This document shows positions 8,593-16,971 of a stretch of 64,000 bases of DNA, one piece after another. The position numbers and the translations under genes are program-made. The notes beneath the pieces are model-generated. The model was not told the DNA's origin and did no database searches. It saw only the letters and a list, made by a program, of their open reading frames with translations. Within the stretch, counting starts at the first letter, position 1. The number at the start of each line of letters is the position of its first letter. The DNA is from Streptomyces sp. CB01373 (lineage in GTDB: Bacteria; Actinomycetota; Actinomycetes; Streptomycetales; Streptomycetaceae): the NCBI RefSeq assembly GCF_002803075.1, contig NZ_NNBK01000010.1, positions 47,135-111,134 of the forward strand, written 5' to 3'.

Positions 8593-8672
8593 GCTTCCTC
8601 CTCGTCGAGCAGCACGCTGCCGCGCTCGGTCAGCCGGGCGAGTGCATGTTGCTGAGCAATGTCCACGTTCAT
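8589..8672 (-). CDS. 27-aa small ORF overlapping the next gene (possible leader or small protein)
   Basis: ATG at 8670-8672 opens a 27-codon frame beginning MNVDIAQQHALARL and ending LLDEEEA. Its TGA shares 4 bp (GTGA) with the start of the 399-aa gene. The exact coupling and the charged, non-random composition argue that it is translated, and its GAGGAAG codons supply the downstream ribosome-binding site. No good ribosome-binding site precedes its own ATG; an in-frame GTG lies 12 nt earlier. It could be a true small protein or a translational coupling leader. Confidence 0.45.
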   Translation of the reverse strand: MNVDIAQQHALARLTERGSVLLDEEEA

Positions 8673-8746
8673 GAACGCGATCACGTTAGGAGCCCCCATT
8701 CGGGCAGGTCAAGCGGGCGAACCGGCAACCAGGGAGCGGATTTCGC

Positions 8747-8814
8747 GTGTTCGCGACACACTTGACGGGGTACGGACACTGTTCATAGCGTGTCCATCCA
8801 TGTGAATCGTGTCC
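8747..8814 (+). promoter_or_regulatory. Promoter and operator region of uronate dehydrogenase
   Basis: TTGACG at 8762-8767 with a weak -10 (CATAGC, 8784-8789, 16-bp spacing). GGACAC (8774-8779) and GTGTCC (8790-8795) form an inverted repeat that flanks the -10. GTGTCCA recurs downstream near 8809, and GTGT-tcgcg-ACAC lies at 8747-8759. The arrangement fits repressor control, perhaps by the nearby DeoR-family protein. Confidence 0.5.
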
Positions 8815-8848
8815 ACACACAAGAACGACCCCTTCAAGGAGACCGAGG

Positions 8849-9658
8849 ATGCCCGCTCCCCGCACCGTTCTGCTCACCGGCGCCGCCGGCGGGCTCGGCA
8901 CCCTGATGCGGGGCCTGCTGCCCGACTACGGCTACGCGCTGCGCCTGCTGGACATGCGGCCCATCGAGGACGAGCCGGACGCGATCGTCGCGGACCTCTC
9001 CGACCGGGACGCACTGCGCGAGGCCGTCCGGGGCGTCGACGCGATCATCCACCTCGCGGGCATCTCCCTGGAAGCCCCCTTCGAGAAGGTCCTGAAGGCC
9101 AATATCGAGGGCACGTACCACCTGTACGAGGCGGCCCGCGAAGAGGGCGTGCGGCGGATCGTCTTCGCCTCCTCCAACCACGTGGTGGGCCACACCCCGC
9201 ACCCCGGCCCCGGCGAGCCGCTCCTGCCGATCGGGACCCCGCGCCGCCCGGACACCTTCTACGGCCTGTCCAAGTCCTTCGGCGAGGACCTCGCCCAGCT
9301 CTACTGGGACAAGCACGGCCTGGAGACCGTCTCGGTGCGCATCGGCTCCTGCTTCCCCGAACCGACCAGTGTGCGGATGCTCTCCATGTGGATGAGCCCC
9401 GCCGACGGCGCCCGTCTCTTCCACGCGGCCCTGACCGCCGAGGACGTGGGCCACACCGTCGTCCACGGCGCGTCCGCCAACACCCGCCTGTGGCTCGACC
9501 TCACCAGTGCGCGGGCGCTCGGCTACGAACCGCAGGACGACTCCGAGCCGTACGCCGAAAAGCTGATCGCCGAGCAGGGCGAGCTCGACCCGGACAACAA
9601 GGCCCATCTCCACATCGGCGGCCCCTTCGTGACGGACCCGCCCATCTGGCCATACTGA
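8849..9658 (+). CDS. udh: NAD-dependent uronate dehydrogenase
   Basis: A 269-aa extended-type SDR protein. The Rossmann motif GAAGGLG is at residues 11-17, a serine pair (FASSN) near 108, and the catalytic pair Y138/K142 in YGLSK. Stretches such as HLAGIS, FEKVLKANIEGTYHLYEAA and VRIGSCFPEP closely match Agrobacterium-type uronate dehydrogenase as I remember it. That enzyme oxidises galacturonate or glucuronate to the aldaric acid lactone with NAD. The start has AAGGAG 9 nt upstream. A strong terminator follows, so it is probably monocistronic. Together with the 1-5 kb genes it indicates acid-sugar catabolism, though it is not in the same operon. Confidence 0.88.
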   Translation: MPAPRTVLLTGAAGGLGTLMRGLLPDYGYALRLLDMRPIEDEPDAIVADLSDRDALREAVRGVDAIIHLAGISLEAPFEKVLKANIEGTYHLYEAAREEGVRRIVFASSNHVVGHTPHPGPGEPLLPIGTPRRPDTFYGLSKSFGEDLAQLYWDKHGLETVSVRIGSCFPEPTSVRMLSMWMSPADGARLFHAALTAEDVGHTVVHGASANTRLWLDLTSARALGYEPQDDSEPYAEKLIAEQGELDPDNKAHLHIGGPFVTDPPIWPY

Positions 9659-9684
9659 CGCGGCGGAAAATCGACGCAGCAAAA

Positions 9685-9715
9685 GGCGGGCGGGCCCCGA
9701 ACGGGCCCGCCCGCC
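9685..9715 (+). terminator. Terminator after udh
   Basis: Perfect 13-bp GC stem GGCGGGCGGGCCC / GGGCCCGCCCGCC with a 5-nt loop, starting 27 bp after the udh stop codon. Confidence 0.85.
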
Positions 9716-9794
9716 CTCGTATTCGGGCATCCGCGCTGCCCGTTCCCACGTCCCGGAACACCCCCTCGCAGGTCCGAGGCGGGCACCAGCCGAG

Positions 9795-9900
9795 CCGAAC
9801 GGGCGTAAACGGGCAGGAGCGAACCCAAAACAAGCCTGGTCAGAACCGCTTACCCGCTGTAGAACATCCGGCAAGGGCCACACCGGGCCCGAACGGGCAT
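9795..9900 (+). promoter_or_regulatory. Promoter and repeated motif before the DeoR gene
   Basis: TGGTCA (9837-9842) and TAGAAC (9860-9865) are spaced 17 bp and form a plausible promoter. The block (c)gaacgggc occurs near 9797 and 9891, with a variant aaacgggca near 9807. DeoR repressors commonly bind direct repeats, so these copies around the promoter are operator candidates. Confidence 0.4.
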
Positions 9901-9927
9901 CGAAACCAGGAAGCGGGTGGTCGACCC

Positions 9928-10698
9928 ATGAGCCACGGGACGGCCGAGGAGCGCCAGCGCGAGATCGTGCGGCTGGCGCGTGCCACCGGATCGGTCGACG
10001 TCACCGCGCTCGCCACCGACCTGGGCGTGGCCAAGGAGACCGTCCGGCGGGACCTGCGCTCCCTGGAGGACCACGGTCTGGTACGCCGTACCCACGGAGG
10101 CGCCTACCCCGTGGAGAGCGCCGGCTTCGAGACCACCCTGGCCTTCCGCGCCACCAGCCACGTACCCGAGAAGCGCCGGGTGGCGACCGCCGCCGCCGAA
10201 CTGCTCGGGGACGCCGAAACGGTCTTCGTCGACGAGGGCTTCACCCCGCAGCTCATCGCCGAGGCCCTGCCCCGGGACCGGCCGCTGACCGTGGTCACCG
10301 CCTCCCTGCCGGTCGCGGGCGCGCTCGCCGAGACCGGCACCATCTCCGTGCTGCTGCTCGGCGGCCGGGTCCGCTCCGGCACCCTCGCCACCGTGGACCA
10401 CTGGACGACGAAGATGCTGTCCGGTTTCGTCATCGACCTGGCGTTCATCGGCGCCAACGGCATCTCCCGCGAACACGGTCTGACCACGCCCGACCCGGCG
10501 GTCAGCGAGGTGAAGGCGCAGGCGGTCAGGGCCGCGCGCCGGGTGGTGCTCGCGGGCGTTCACACCAAGTTCGGGGCGGTCAGCTTCTGCCGGTTCGCCG
10601 AAGTCGGCGCGTTGGAGGCGATCGTGACGAGCACCCTGCTCCCGGCGACCGAGGCACACCGCTACTCCCTGCTCGGGCCGCAGGTCATCCGGGTCTGA
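9928..10698 (+). CDS. DeoR-family transcriptional regulator
   Basis: A 256-aa repressor. The N-terminal DeoR helix-turn-helix (residues about 5-58) contains the family signature VAKETVRRDLRSLEDHGLVRRTHGGA. The C-terminal phosphosugar-sensing domain contains VFVDEGFT, VVTASLPVA, LLGGRVRSGT and FIGANGIS. ATG 9928 is preceded by AGGAAGCGGG at a longish distance. It lies immediately upstream of the polyol-type ABC operon and is the obvious candidate for its repressor, responding to a phosphorylated sugar. Confidence 0.92.
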   Translation: MSHGTAEERQREIVRLARATGSVDVTALATDLGVAKETVRRDLRSLEDHGLVRRTHGGAYPVESAGFETTLAFRATSHVPEKRRVATAAAELLGDAETVFVDEGFTPQLIAEALPRDRPLTVVTASLPVAGALAETGTISVLLLGGRVRSGTLATVDHWTTKMLSGFVIDLAFIGANGISREHGLTTPDPAVSEVKAQAVRAARRVVLAGVHTKFGAVSFCRFAEVGALEAIVTSTLLPATEAHRYSLLGPQVIRV

Positions 10699-10805
10699 CC
10701 GCCGAGTCGCCCGGCACCCCGCTGAACCTCACCCTTCACCCGCCCCGCGAGGCGCTCTCGTCCCCCTTCAAGTCCCCATTAGTGTCAACATCTCCTGGAG
10801 TACCC

Positions 10806-12167
10806 ATGCGAACCCAGAGCCGACGCTCGCCACGGACCCTCTTCGCCGTGGCGGCGGTAGGGACGCTGATCGCTCCGCTCGCCGCCTGCTCGGGCGCCGG
10901 CGGGTCCGGATCCGCCGGCGGCAGCTCCGTCAACGTCCTGATGGTGAACAATCCGCAGATGGTGGAGCTGCAGAAGCTGACCGCCGCCCACTTCACCAAG
11001 GACACCGGCATCAAGGTGAACTTCACCGTCCTGCCGGAGAACGACGTCCGGGACAAGATCAGCCAGGACTTCGCCAACCAGGCCGGGCAGTACGACGTCG
11101 CCACCCTGAGCAACTACGAGATCCCGATCTACGCCAAGAACGGGTGGCTGCACCCCCTGGACGCCTACGTCAAGAAGGACACCGCCTTCGACCAGGCCGA
11201 CATCCTCCCCCCGATGACCCGGGCGCTCACCGCCGAGGACGGCAAGCTGTACGGCGAGCCGTTCTACGGCGAGTCCTCCTTCCTGATGTACCGCAAGGAC
11301 GTCCTGGAGAAGAAGGGCCTGAGCATGCCGGCCAAGCCCACCTGGAAGCAGGTCGCCGACCTGGCCGCCAAGGTCGACGGCTCCGGCATGAAGGGCATCT
11401 GCCTGCGCGGGCTGCCGGGCTGGGGCGAGGTCATGGCACCGCTGACCACGGTGGTGAACACCTTCGGCGGCACCTGGTTCGACAAGGACTGGACGGCACG
11501 GCTGGACTCCAAGGAGTTCAAGGAGGCCACCCAGTTCTACGTCGACCTGGTCCGCAAGCACGGCGAGGCCGGTGCCGCCCAGTCCGGCTACGCGGAGTGC
11601 CTGAACAACATGACCCAGGGCAAGACGGCCATGTGGTACGACGCCACCGCCGGAGCCGGCTCCCTGGAGGCCGACGGCTCTCCGGTCAAGGGCAAGATCG
11701 GCTACGCCCCGGCCCCGGTCGAGAAGACCGACGGCTCGGGCTGGCTCTACACCTGGGCGTGGGGCATCCAGAAGGCGTCCAAGAACTCCGAGAACGCCTG
11801 GAAGTTCATCTCCTGGGCCTCCAGCAAGGACTACGAGAAGCTCGCCGGCGAGAAGGCGGGCTGGTCCAACGTCCCGGCCGGCAAGCGCGCCTCGACCTAC
11901 GACATCCCGGAGTACCGCAAGGAGGCCGCCGCGTTCGCGGACGTCACCCGGGACGCCATCGCGAACGCCAAGCCCGAGGACCCGGGCGTGCAGCCCCGGC
12001 CCGCGCCCGGCATCCAGTTCGTCGGCATCCCCGAGTTCACCGACCTGGGCACCAAGGTCTCCCAGGAGATCAGCTCCGCCATCGCCGGACGCCAGTCGGT
12101 GGACAGCGCCTTGACGAAGGCTCAGAAGCTCGCCGAGGCCGTCGCCCAGAAGTACGAGGGGTCATGA
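10806..12167 (+). CDS. Polyol-type (sorbitol/mannitol-like) ABC transporter binding lipoprotein
   Basis: A 453-aa extracellular solute-binding protein, family 1. It has a signal peptide with lipobox LAAC (C28), so it is membrane-anchored. Conserved regions include VNVLMVNNPQMVELQKL, the GEPFYGESSFLMYRKD hinge region, and WAWGIQKASKNSENAWKFI. Its similarity to sorbitol/mannitol binding proteins and the zinc dehydrogenase at the operon end support a polyol ligand, but ligand specificity is inferred. GGAG lies 8 nt before the ATG. The stop overlaps the next permease by 4 bp. Confidence 0.88.
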   Translation: MRTQSRRSPRTLFAVAAVGTLIAPLAACSGAGGSGSAGGSSVNVLMVNNPQMVELQKLTAAHFTKDTGIKVNFTVLPENDVRDKISQDFANQAGQYDVATLSNYEIPIYAKNGWLHPLDAYVKKDTAFDQADILPPMTRALTAEDGKLYGEPFYGESSFLMYRKDVLEKKGLSMPAKPTWKQVADLAAKVDGSGMKGICLRGLPGWGEVMAPLTTVVNTFGGTWFDKDWTARLDSKEFKEATQFYVDLVRKHGEAGAAQSGYAECLNNMTQGKTAMWYDATAGAGSLEADGSPVKGKIGYAPAPVEKTDGSGWLYTWAWGIQKASKNSENAWKFISWASSKDYEKLAGEKAGWSNVPAGKRASTYDIPEYRKEAAAFADVTRDAIANAKPEDPGVQPRPAPGIQFVGIPEFTDLGTKVSQEISSAIAGRQSVDSALTKAQKLAEAVAQKYEGS

Positions 12168-13108
12168 CCTTGACGTCCCCGGCCCGCGCCGCCGCCGTCT
12201 CCGGACGGCCGGCGGCCCGGCGCCCGAACCGCATGCGCGCCTGGGCCACCCGGGCGCCCCTGCTGCCGGCGCTGATCTTCATGATCGTCGTCACCCAGCT
12301 GCCCTTCGTGGCCACCCTGGTGATCTCGTTCCTCGACTGGAACGCGCTCTACCCCGACCGGCGCCACTTCGCCGGATTCGCCAACTACGGCGAGGTGCTG
12401 AGCGACGCCGACCTGCGCAGTTCGGTGTGGACGACCATCCTGCTGACCGTCACCGTGGTGCTGGTCAGCCTGCTGCTCGGCCTGCTCCTCGCGCTGCTGC
12501 TCGACCGCCGCTTCCGCGGCCGGGCCGCCGTGCGCACCATGCTCATCGCGCCGTTCCTGCTGGTGCCGATCGCCGCCGCGCTGATGTGGAAGCACCTGCT
12601 GTTCAACCCGGAGTACGGGCTGTTCAACGGCATCCTGCACGCCATCGGCGGGGACGGGGCGGTGCAGCCGGACTGGATCTCCGAGATGCCGCTGATGGCG
12701 GTGGAGGCCGCGCTGATCTGGCAGTGGACCCCGTTCATGATGCTGATCCTGCTGGCCGGACTGCAGAGCCGCGACTCACAACTGCTCGAGGCGGCCAGGA
12801 TGGACGGCGCGAGCAACTGGCAGATCTTCGTGCACATCACGCTGCCGCATCTGCGCCGCTACCTCGAACTCGGCGTGCTGCTCGGCTCGATCTACATCGT
12901 GCAGAACTTCGACGCGGTGTTCACCATCACCTCCGGCGGCCTGGGCACCGCGAACCTGCCGTACACGATCTACCAGACCTTCTACCAGGCGCACGAGAAC
13001 GGCCTCGCCTCCGCGGCCGGCGTCATCGTCGTGATCGGCTCGATCATCCTGGCGACCTTCGCGCTGCGCGTGGTGTCGTCGCTGTTCCGTGAGGAGGTGT
13101 CCCGCTGA
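12164..13108 (+). CDS. Polyol-type ABC transporter permease (MalF type)
   Basis: A 314-aa permease with six hydrophobic segments, the first being LLPALIFMIVVTQLPFVATL. The EAA loop reads EAARMDGASNWQIFVHITLP. The start ATG overlaps the binding-protein stop by 4 bp, and its stop shares one base with the next start. It provides half of the membrane channel of the importer; no ATPase gene is in the operon, again suggesting a shared multi-sugar ATPase. Confidence 0.93.
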   Translation: MTLTSPARAAAVSGRPAARRPNRMRAWATRAPLLPALIFMIVVTQLPFVATLVISFLDWNALYPDRRHFAGFANYGEVLSDADLRSSVWTTILLTVTVVLVSLLLGLLLALLLDRRFRGRAAVRTMLIAPFLLVPIAAALMWKHLLFNPEYGLFNGILHAIGGDGAVQPDWISEMPLMAVEAALIWQWTPFMMLILLAGLQSRDSQLLEAARMDGASNWQIFVHITLPHLRRYLELGVLLGSIYIVQNFDAVFTITSGGLGTANLPYTIYQTFYQAHENGLASAAGVIVVIGSIILATFALRVVSSLFREEVSR

Positions 13109-13974
13109 TGGCCACCGTCGCCACCACCACCCTGCGGTACGGCAAGCCGCGCGGCCGGTTCCGGGGTGCGGCCCTGGGCGTCGTCGCCTGGCTGGCCGGG
13201 CTCGTGTTCGTGCTGCCCCTGCTCTGGATGGTGCTGACGTCCTTCCACTCCGAGGCGGACGCGGCGACCAACCCGCCGTCGGTGGCCGCCTCGCTGACGC
13301 TGGACGGCTACCGGCAGTTCTTCGGGGTGACCGGCGGGGCCAGTCCCTGGCCCGCGCTGATCAACTCCATGACCGCCTCGCTGGTCTCCACCCTGCTGAC
13401 TCTCCTCCTCGCGCTGCCCGCCGCGTACGCGCTGTCCATCCGGCCGGTGAAGAAGTGGACCGACGTCCTGTTCTTCTTCCTGTCCACCAAGATGCTGCCC
13501 CTGGTGGCCGGTCTGCTGCCGATCTACCTGTTCGCGAAGAACACCGGCCTGCTCGACAACATCTGGGCGCTGGTCATCCTCTACACGGCCATGAACCTGC
13601 CGATCGCGGTCTGGATGATGCAGTCCTTCCTGTCCGAGGTCCCGGCCGCGATCATCGAGGCCGCCCAGATCGACGGCGCCCGGCTGCCGACCGTGCTGGG
13701 CCGCGTGGTCGCCCCGATCGCCCTGCCCGGCATCGCGGCGACCGCCCTGATCTGTTTCATCTTCAGCTGGAACGAGCTGATGTTCGCGCGGGTCCTCACG
13801 GGCGTGGTCGCCGAGACCGCCCCCGTGTTCCTCACCACCTTCATCACCAGCCAGGGCCTGTTCCTGGCCAAGGTGTGCGCCGCGTCGCTCGTCATCTCCC
13901 TGCCGGTGCTCGCCGCGGGGTTCGCCGCCCAGGACAAACTGGTCCAGGGCCTGTCGTTGGGAGCCGTCAAATGA
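13108..13974 (+). CDS. Polyol-type ABC transporter permease (MalG type)
   Basis: A 288-aa permease. The first membrane segment is VVAWLAGLVFVLPLLWMVL and the EAA loop is EAAQIDGARLPTVLGRVVAP. It partners the preceding permease. The start overlaps the upstream stop (TGATG) and its own stop overlaps the dehydrogenase start by 4 bp, so the four genes 10806-14960 form one tightly coupled operon. Confidence 0.93.
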   Translation: MATVATTTLRYGKPRGRFRGAALGVVAWLAGLVFVLPLLWMVLTSFHSEADAATNPPSVAASLTLDGYRQFFGVTGGASPWPALINSMTASLVSTLLTLLLALPAAYALSIRPVKKWTDVLFFFLSTKMLPLVAGLLPIYLFAKNTGLLDNIWALVILYTAMNLPIAVWMMQSFLSEVPAAIIEAAQIDGARLPTVLGRVVAPIALPGIAATALICFIFSWNELMFARVLTGVVAETAPVFLTTFITSQGLFLAKVCAASLVISLPVLAAGFAAQDKLVQGLSLGAVK

Positions 13975-14960
13975 AGGCCGCCGTCATCGAGTCCGTGGGC
14001 CGCGCCGTCGTCACCGAGGTCCCCGACCCGACGCCGGGGCCCCGCGAGGTCGTCGTCGAGGTGGCGGCCTGCGGGCTGTGCGGCACCGATCTGCACATCC
14101 TCCAGGGCGAGTTCGCGCCCAAGCTGCCGATCGTGCCCGGGCACGAGTTCGCCGGCGAAGTGGCCGCGGTCGGCACGCAGGTCACGGAGGTGTCGGTCGG
14201 CGACCGGGTGGCGGTCGACCCGTCGCTGTACTGCTACGAGTGCCGCTTCTGCCGCGACGGGCACAACAACATGTGCGAGCGGTGGGCCGCGATCGGCGTG
14301 ACCACCGCGGGCGGCGCCGCCCGGTACGCCGTGGCCCCGGTCGCCAACTGCGTCAAGCTGCCCGAGCACATCCGCACCGAGGACGCGGCCCTGATCGAGC
14401 CGCTGTCGTGCGCGGTCCGCGGCTACGACGTACTGCGCACGCGCCTGGGCTCGAACGTGCTGATCTACGGCTCCGGGACCATGGGTCTGATGATGCTGGA
14501 GCTGGCCAAGCGGACCGGCGCGGCCAGCGTCGACGTGGTCGACGTGAACCCGGCCCGCCTCGAGACGGCCCGGCAGCTGGGTGTGTCGGCGTCCGCGGCG
14601 AACGCCGACGAACTGGACCGGCCGCGGGGCTGGGACGTGGTGATCGACGCGACCGGCAACGCGGCGGCGATCCAGGACGGTCTGGACCGGGTGGCCAAGG
14701 CGGGCACGTTCCTCCAGTTCGGGGTGGCCGACTACGCGACCCGGGTGATGATCGACCCGTACCGGATCTACAACCAGGAGATCACCATCACCGGCTCCAT
14801 GGCGGTGCTGCACAGCTTCGAACGGGCCGCCGAGCTGTTCGCGGCCGGGGTGCTGGACCCCGAGGTCTTCATCAGTGACCGGATCCCGCTGGAGCGGTAC
14901 CCGGAGGCACTCGACCAGTTCGCCTCCGGGGTGGGCCGGAAGATCGTGGTGATCCCGTAG
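13971..14960 (+). CDS. Zinc-dependent medium-chain dehydrogenase (sorbitol dehydrogenase-like)
   Basis: A 329-aa MDR-family alcohol/polyol dehydrogenase. Catalytic zinc ligands are C37 (GLCGTD) and H58/E59 (GHEF). The structural zinc lobe is C88, C91, C94 and C102 (CYECRFC then NNMC). The nucleotide-binding segment VLIYGSGTMGLMMLELAKR follows. It probably oxidises the polyol imported by the preceding transporter to a ketose; whether the substrate is sorbitol, mannitol or another polyol cannot be told. Last gene of the operon. Confidence 0.87.
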   Translation: MKAAVIESVGRAVVTEVPDPTPGPREVVVEVAACGLCGTDLHILQGEFAPKLPIVPGHEFAGEVAAVGTQVTEVSVGDRVAVDPSLYCYECRFCRDGHNNMCERWAAIGVTTAGGAARYAVAPVANCVKLPEHIRTEDAALIEPLSCAVRGYDVLRTRLGSNVLIYGSGTMGLMMLELAKRTGAASVDVVDVNPARLETARQLGVSASAANADELDRPRGWDVVIDATGNAAAIQDGLDRVAKAGTFLQFGVADYATRVMIDPYRIYNQEITITGSMAVLHSFERAAELFAAGVLDPEVFISDRIPLERYPEALDQFASGVGRKIVVIP

Positions 14961-15044
14961 CGAGCACCGGTTGCGTGCGCTGCGCCGCCTCACCCGTTCG
15001 CCGGGTAAGGGAACGGTAAAGCGCCCTCGCTCGTTACCTCCCAC

Positions 15045-16265
15045 ATGACAGCTATGACCCCCGGCTCGAACATCCCGCTGTCCGTCGCGCGTGTGACGGT
15101 CGACGTCGCCGCTCCGGTGCGGCTGGACGTATCGGGCCTGCTGCTCACCGCCGACGGCAAGGTGCGCTCGGACGACGACTTCATCTTCTACAACCAGCCG
15201 TCCGGGCCGGGCGTGACCTACCGTTCGGGCGGCGGCGGCACGCCCGACGCGATCACCGTGGACACCACCGCGGTGCCGCCGGGCATCGAGAAGATCGTGG
15301 TCACCGCGAGCCCGGACGCCGCCGGGCAGACCTTCCAGGGCATCGAGCCCACGGCCACCGTCCGCGACGCGGACACCGGTTCGGTGCTGGCCACCTTCAC
15401 CCCGCCACGGCTCGGCACCGAGACGGCGCTGGTGGTCGTGGAGATCTATCTGCGCGGCGGCCAGTGGAAGGCGCGGGCCGTCGGCCAGGGGTACGCCGAC
15501 GGACTCGCGGGCATCGCCACCGACTTCGGAGTGACGGTGGAGGAACCGGCCCCCGCCCCGGTGGCCCCGCCGCAGCCGGCCGTCCCGCCCCGGCCGCTCA
15601 CCCCGCCGCCCCCGGCGCCCGCCGCGCAGTCTCCGGCCGCCCCTCCGGTTCCCCCGGCCCCGCCGGCCGCCCCCGCCCCGGGCACCGGGAAGGTCAACCT
15701 GGACAAGGGCCGGGTCAGCCTCCAGAAGAACCAGACCGTGTCCCTGGTCAAGGGCGGCCGTCCGCTGCTCGCCCGGGTCAAGATGGGTCTCGGCTGGGAA
15801 CCGGCGTACCGCGGCGCCGACATCGACCTGGACGCCTCGGTCATCGCCTACGGCCCGCAGCGCAACCACATCGACAGCTGCTATTTCGGCAAGCTCACCA
15901 TCCTGAACGGCGCCGTGAAGCACTCCGGCGACAATCTCACCGGCGAGGGCGCGGGCGACGACGAGGTGATCGTGGTCGACCTCGGACGCCTGCCGCAGGA
16001 GGTGACCGGCCTGGTCTTCACCGTGAACTCCTTCTCGGGCCAGAAGTTCACCGATGTCGCCAAGGCCTACTGCCGCCTGGTGGACGCCACCACCGAGGAG
16101 GAGCTGGTCCGCTTCGACCTCACCAACGCCGAGGCGCAGACCGGGGTGCTGATGGCCAAGCTCATCCGTCAGTTCACCGGCGAGTGGGAGATGACGGCCA
16201 TGGGCGACTTCGTCAAGGCGCGCACCGTGCGGAACATGGTGAAGCCCGCGGCCCAGGCGCTGTAG
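15045..16265 (+). CDS. Two-module TerD-family stress protein with proline-rich linker
   Basis: A 406-aa cytoplasmic protein of the tellurium-resistance/TerD group. The N-terminal module (about 1-165) is TerA-like and lacks the calcium motif. A Pro/Ala linker spans about 168-215. The C-terminal TerD module carries the calcium signature SGDNLTGEGAGDDE and IDLDASVIAYG. These proteins are calcium-binding components of phage, metal and envelope stress responses. No ribosome-binding site is obvious before ATG 15045 (a second ATG is at 15054). It is followed closely by a single-domain TerD protein. Confidence 0.88.
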   Translation: MTAMTPGSNIPLSVARVTVDVAAPVRLDVSGLLLTADGKVRSDDDFIFYNQPSGPGVTYRSGGGGTPDAITVDTTAVPPGIEKIVVTASPDAAGQTFQGIEPTATVRDADTGSVLATFTPPRLGTETALVVVEIYLRGGQWKARAVGQGYADGLAGIATDFGVTVEEPAPAPVAPPQPAVPPRPLTPPPPAPAAQSPAAPPVPPAPPAAPAPGTGKVNLDKGRVSLQKNQTVSLVKGGRPLLARVKMGLGWEPAYRGADIDLDASVIAYGPQRNHIDSCYFGKLTILNGAVKHSGDNLTGEGAGDDEVIVVDLGRLPQEVTGLVFTVNSFSGQKFTDVAKAYCRLVDATTEEELVRFDLTNAEAQTGVLMAKLIRQFTGEWEMTAMGDFVKARTVRNMVKPAAQAL

Positions 16266-16313
16266 GACAGAATTCGCCTGTCGCAGCCACCTTCACCAGA
16301 GGATGAACCACAC

Positions 16314-16898
16314 ATGATCACGCTGACGAAAGAAGACGGACCGGCGGACCTGGACGGGGTGACCCACATGTCCATCGGCGTGTCCTGGGACCCCACCGGG
16401 GGCACCTCCGGCGGGGTGATGGGCATGCTCCGCCGCAAGATGGGCACCGACCTCGACCTGATCGCCGTCGCCATGCAGGGCACGGACCCGGTGCGCCTGG
16501 CGGGCCTGGACTCGCTGGACCCCATGGGCAACGGCTCGTTGCAGCACAGCGGCGACAACCAGACCGGCCGCGGGGACGGCGACGACGAGACGGTGACGGT
16601 GGAGTTCGCGCGGATACCGCAGAACATCACCTCGATCGTGTTCATCGCCGCCGCGTTCAAGAAGGGCAGTTCCTTCCAGAAGGCGCGCAACATCAGCTTC
16701 AAGGTCTACGACGCGACCGGGGGCACCTCCCAGCAGGTCGCCGACATCTGGCCGAGCCTGCTCACCCAGGACAACGGCTGCGCGGTGGCCAAGGCCATGC
16801 GCGTCGGCGGCTCCTGGAAGCTCGAAGTGATCAACGAGACGGGCAAGATCAAGCAGGGCGACGAACACGCCCTGATGCGCTTCGCCGTGAGCAAGTGA
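16314..16898 (+). CDS. TerD-family calcium-binding stress protein
   Basis: A 194-aa single TerD domain. The calcium-binding loop is SGDNQTGRGDGDDETVTVEF near residue 79 and the early strand is GTDLDLIAVAM. AGAGG lies about 11 nt before the ATG at 16314. Placed 48 bp after the two-module TerD protein on the same strand, it is probably co-transcribed; a 15-bp hairpin ends the unit. No terB, terC or tellurite-specific genes are next to it, so a stress function is more likely than tellurite resistance itself. Confidence 0.9.
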   Translation: MITLTKEDGPADLDGVTHMSIGVSWDPTGGTSGGVMGMLRRKMGTDLDLIAVAMQGTDPVRLAGLDSLDPMGNGSLQHSGDNQTGRGDGDDETVTVEFARIPQNITSIVFIAAAFKKGSSFQKARNISFKVYDATGGTSQQVADIWPSLLTQDNGCAVAKAMRVGGSWKLEVINETGKIKQGDEHALMRFAVSK

Positions 16899-16920
16899 CG
16901 AACCCCGCGCCATGACCGAA

Positions 16921-16957
16921 CGGCCGCGGCCCGCACAGCGAATGCGGGCCGCGGCCG
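16921..16957. terminator. Bidirectional terminator between terD and the 475-aa gene
   Basis: Perfect 15-bp stem CGGCCGCGGCCCGCA / TGCGGGCCGCGGCCG with a 7-nt loop, between two convergent genes. Confidence 0.88.
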
Positions 16958-16971
16958 GTCACTGTCCTCGC

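Noticed and set aside
15045..16898. Tellurite resistance operon
   Set aside because: Only two TerD-type proteins are present, without TerB, TerC or biosynthetic partners. General stress function is more likely.
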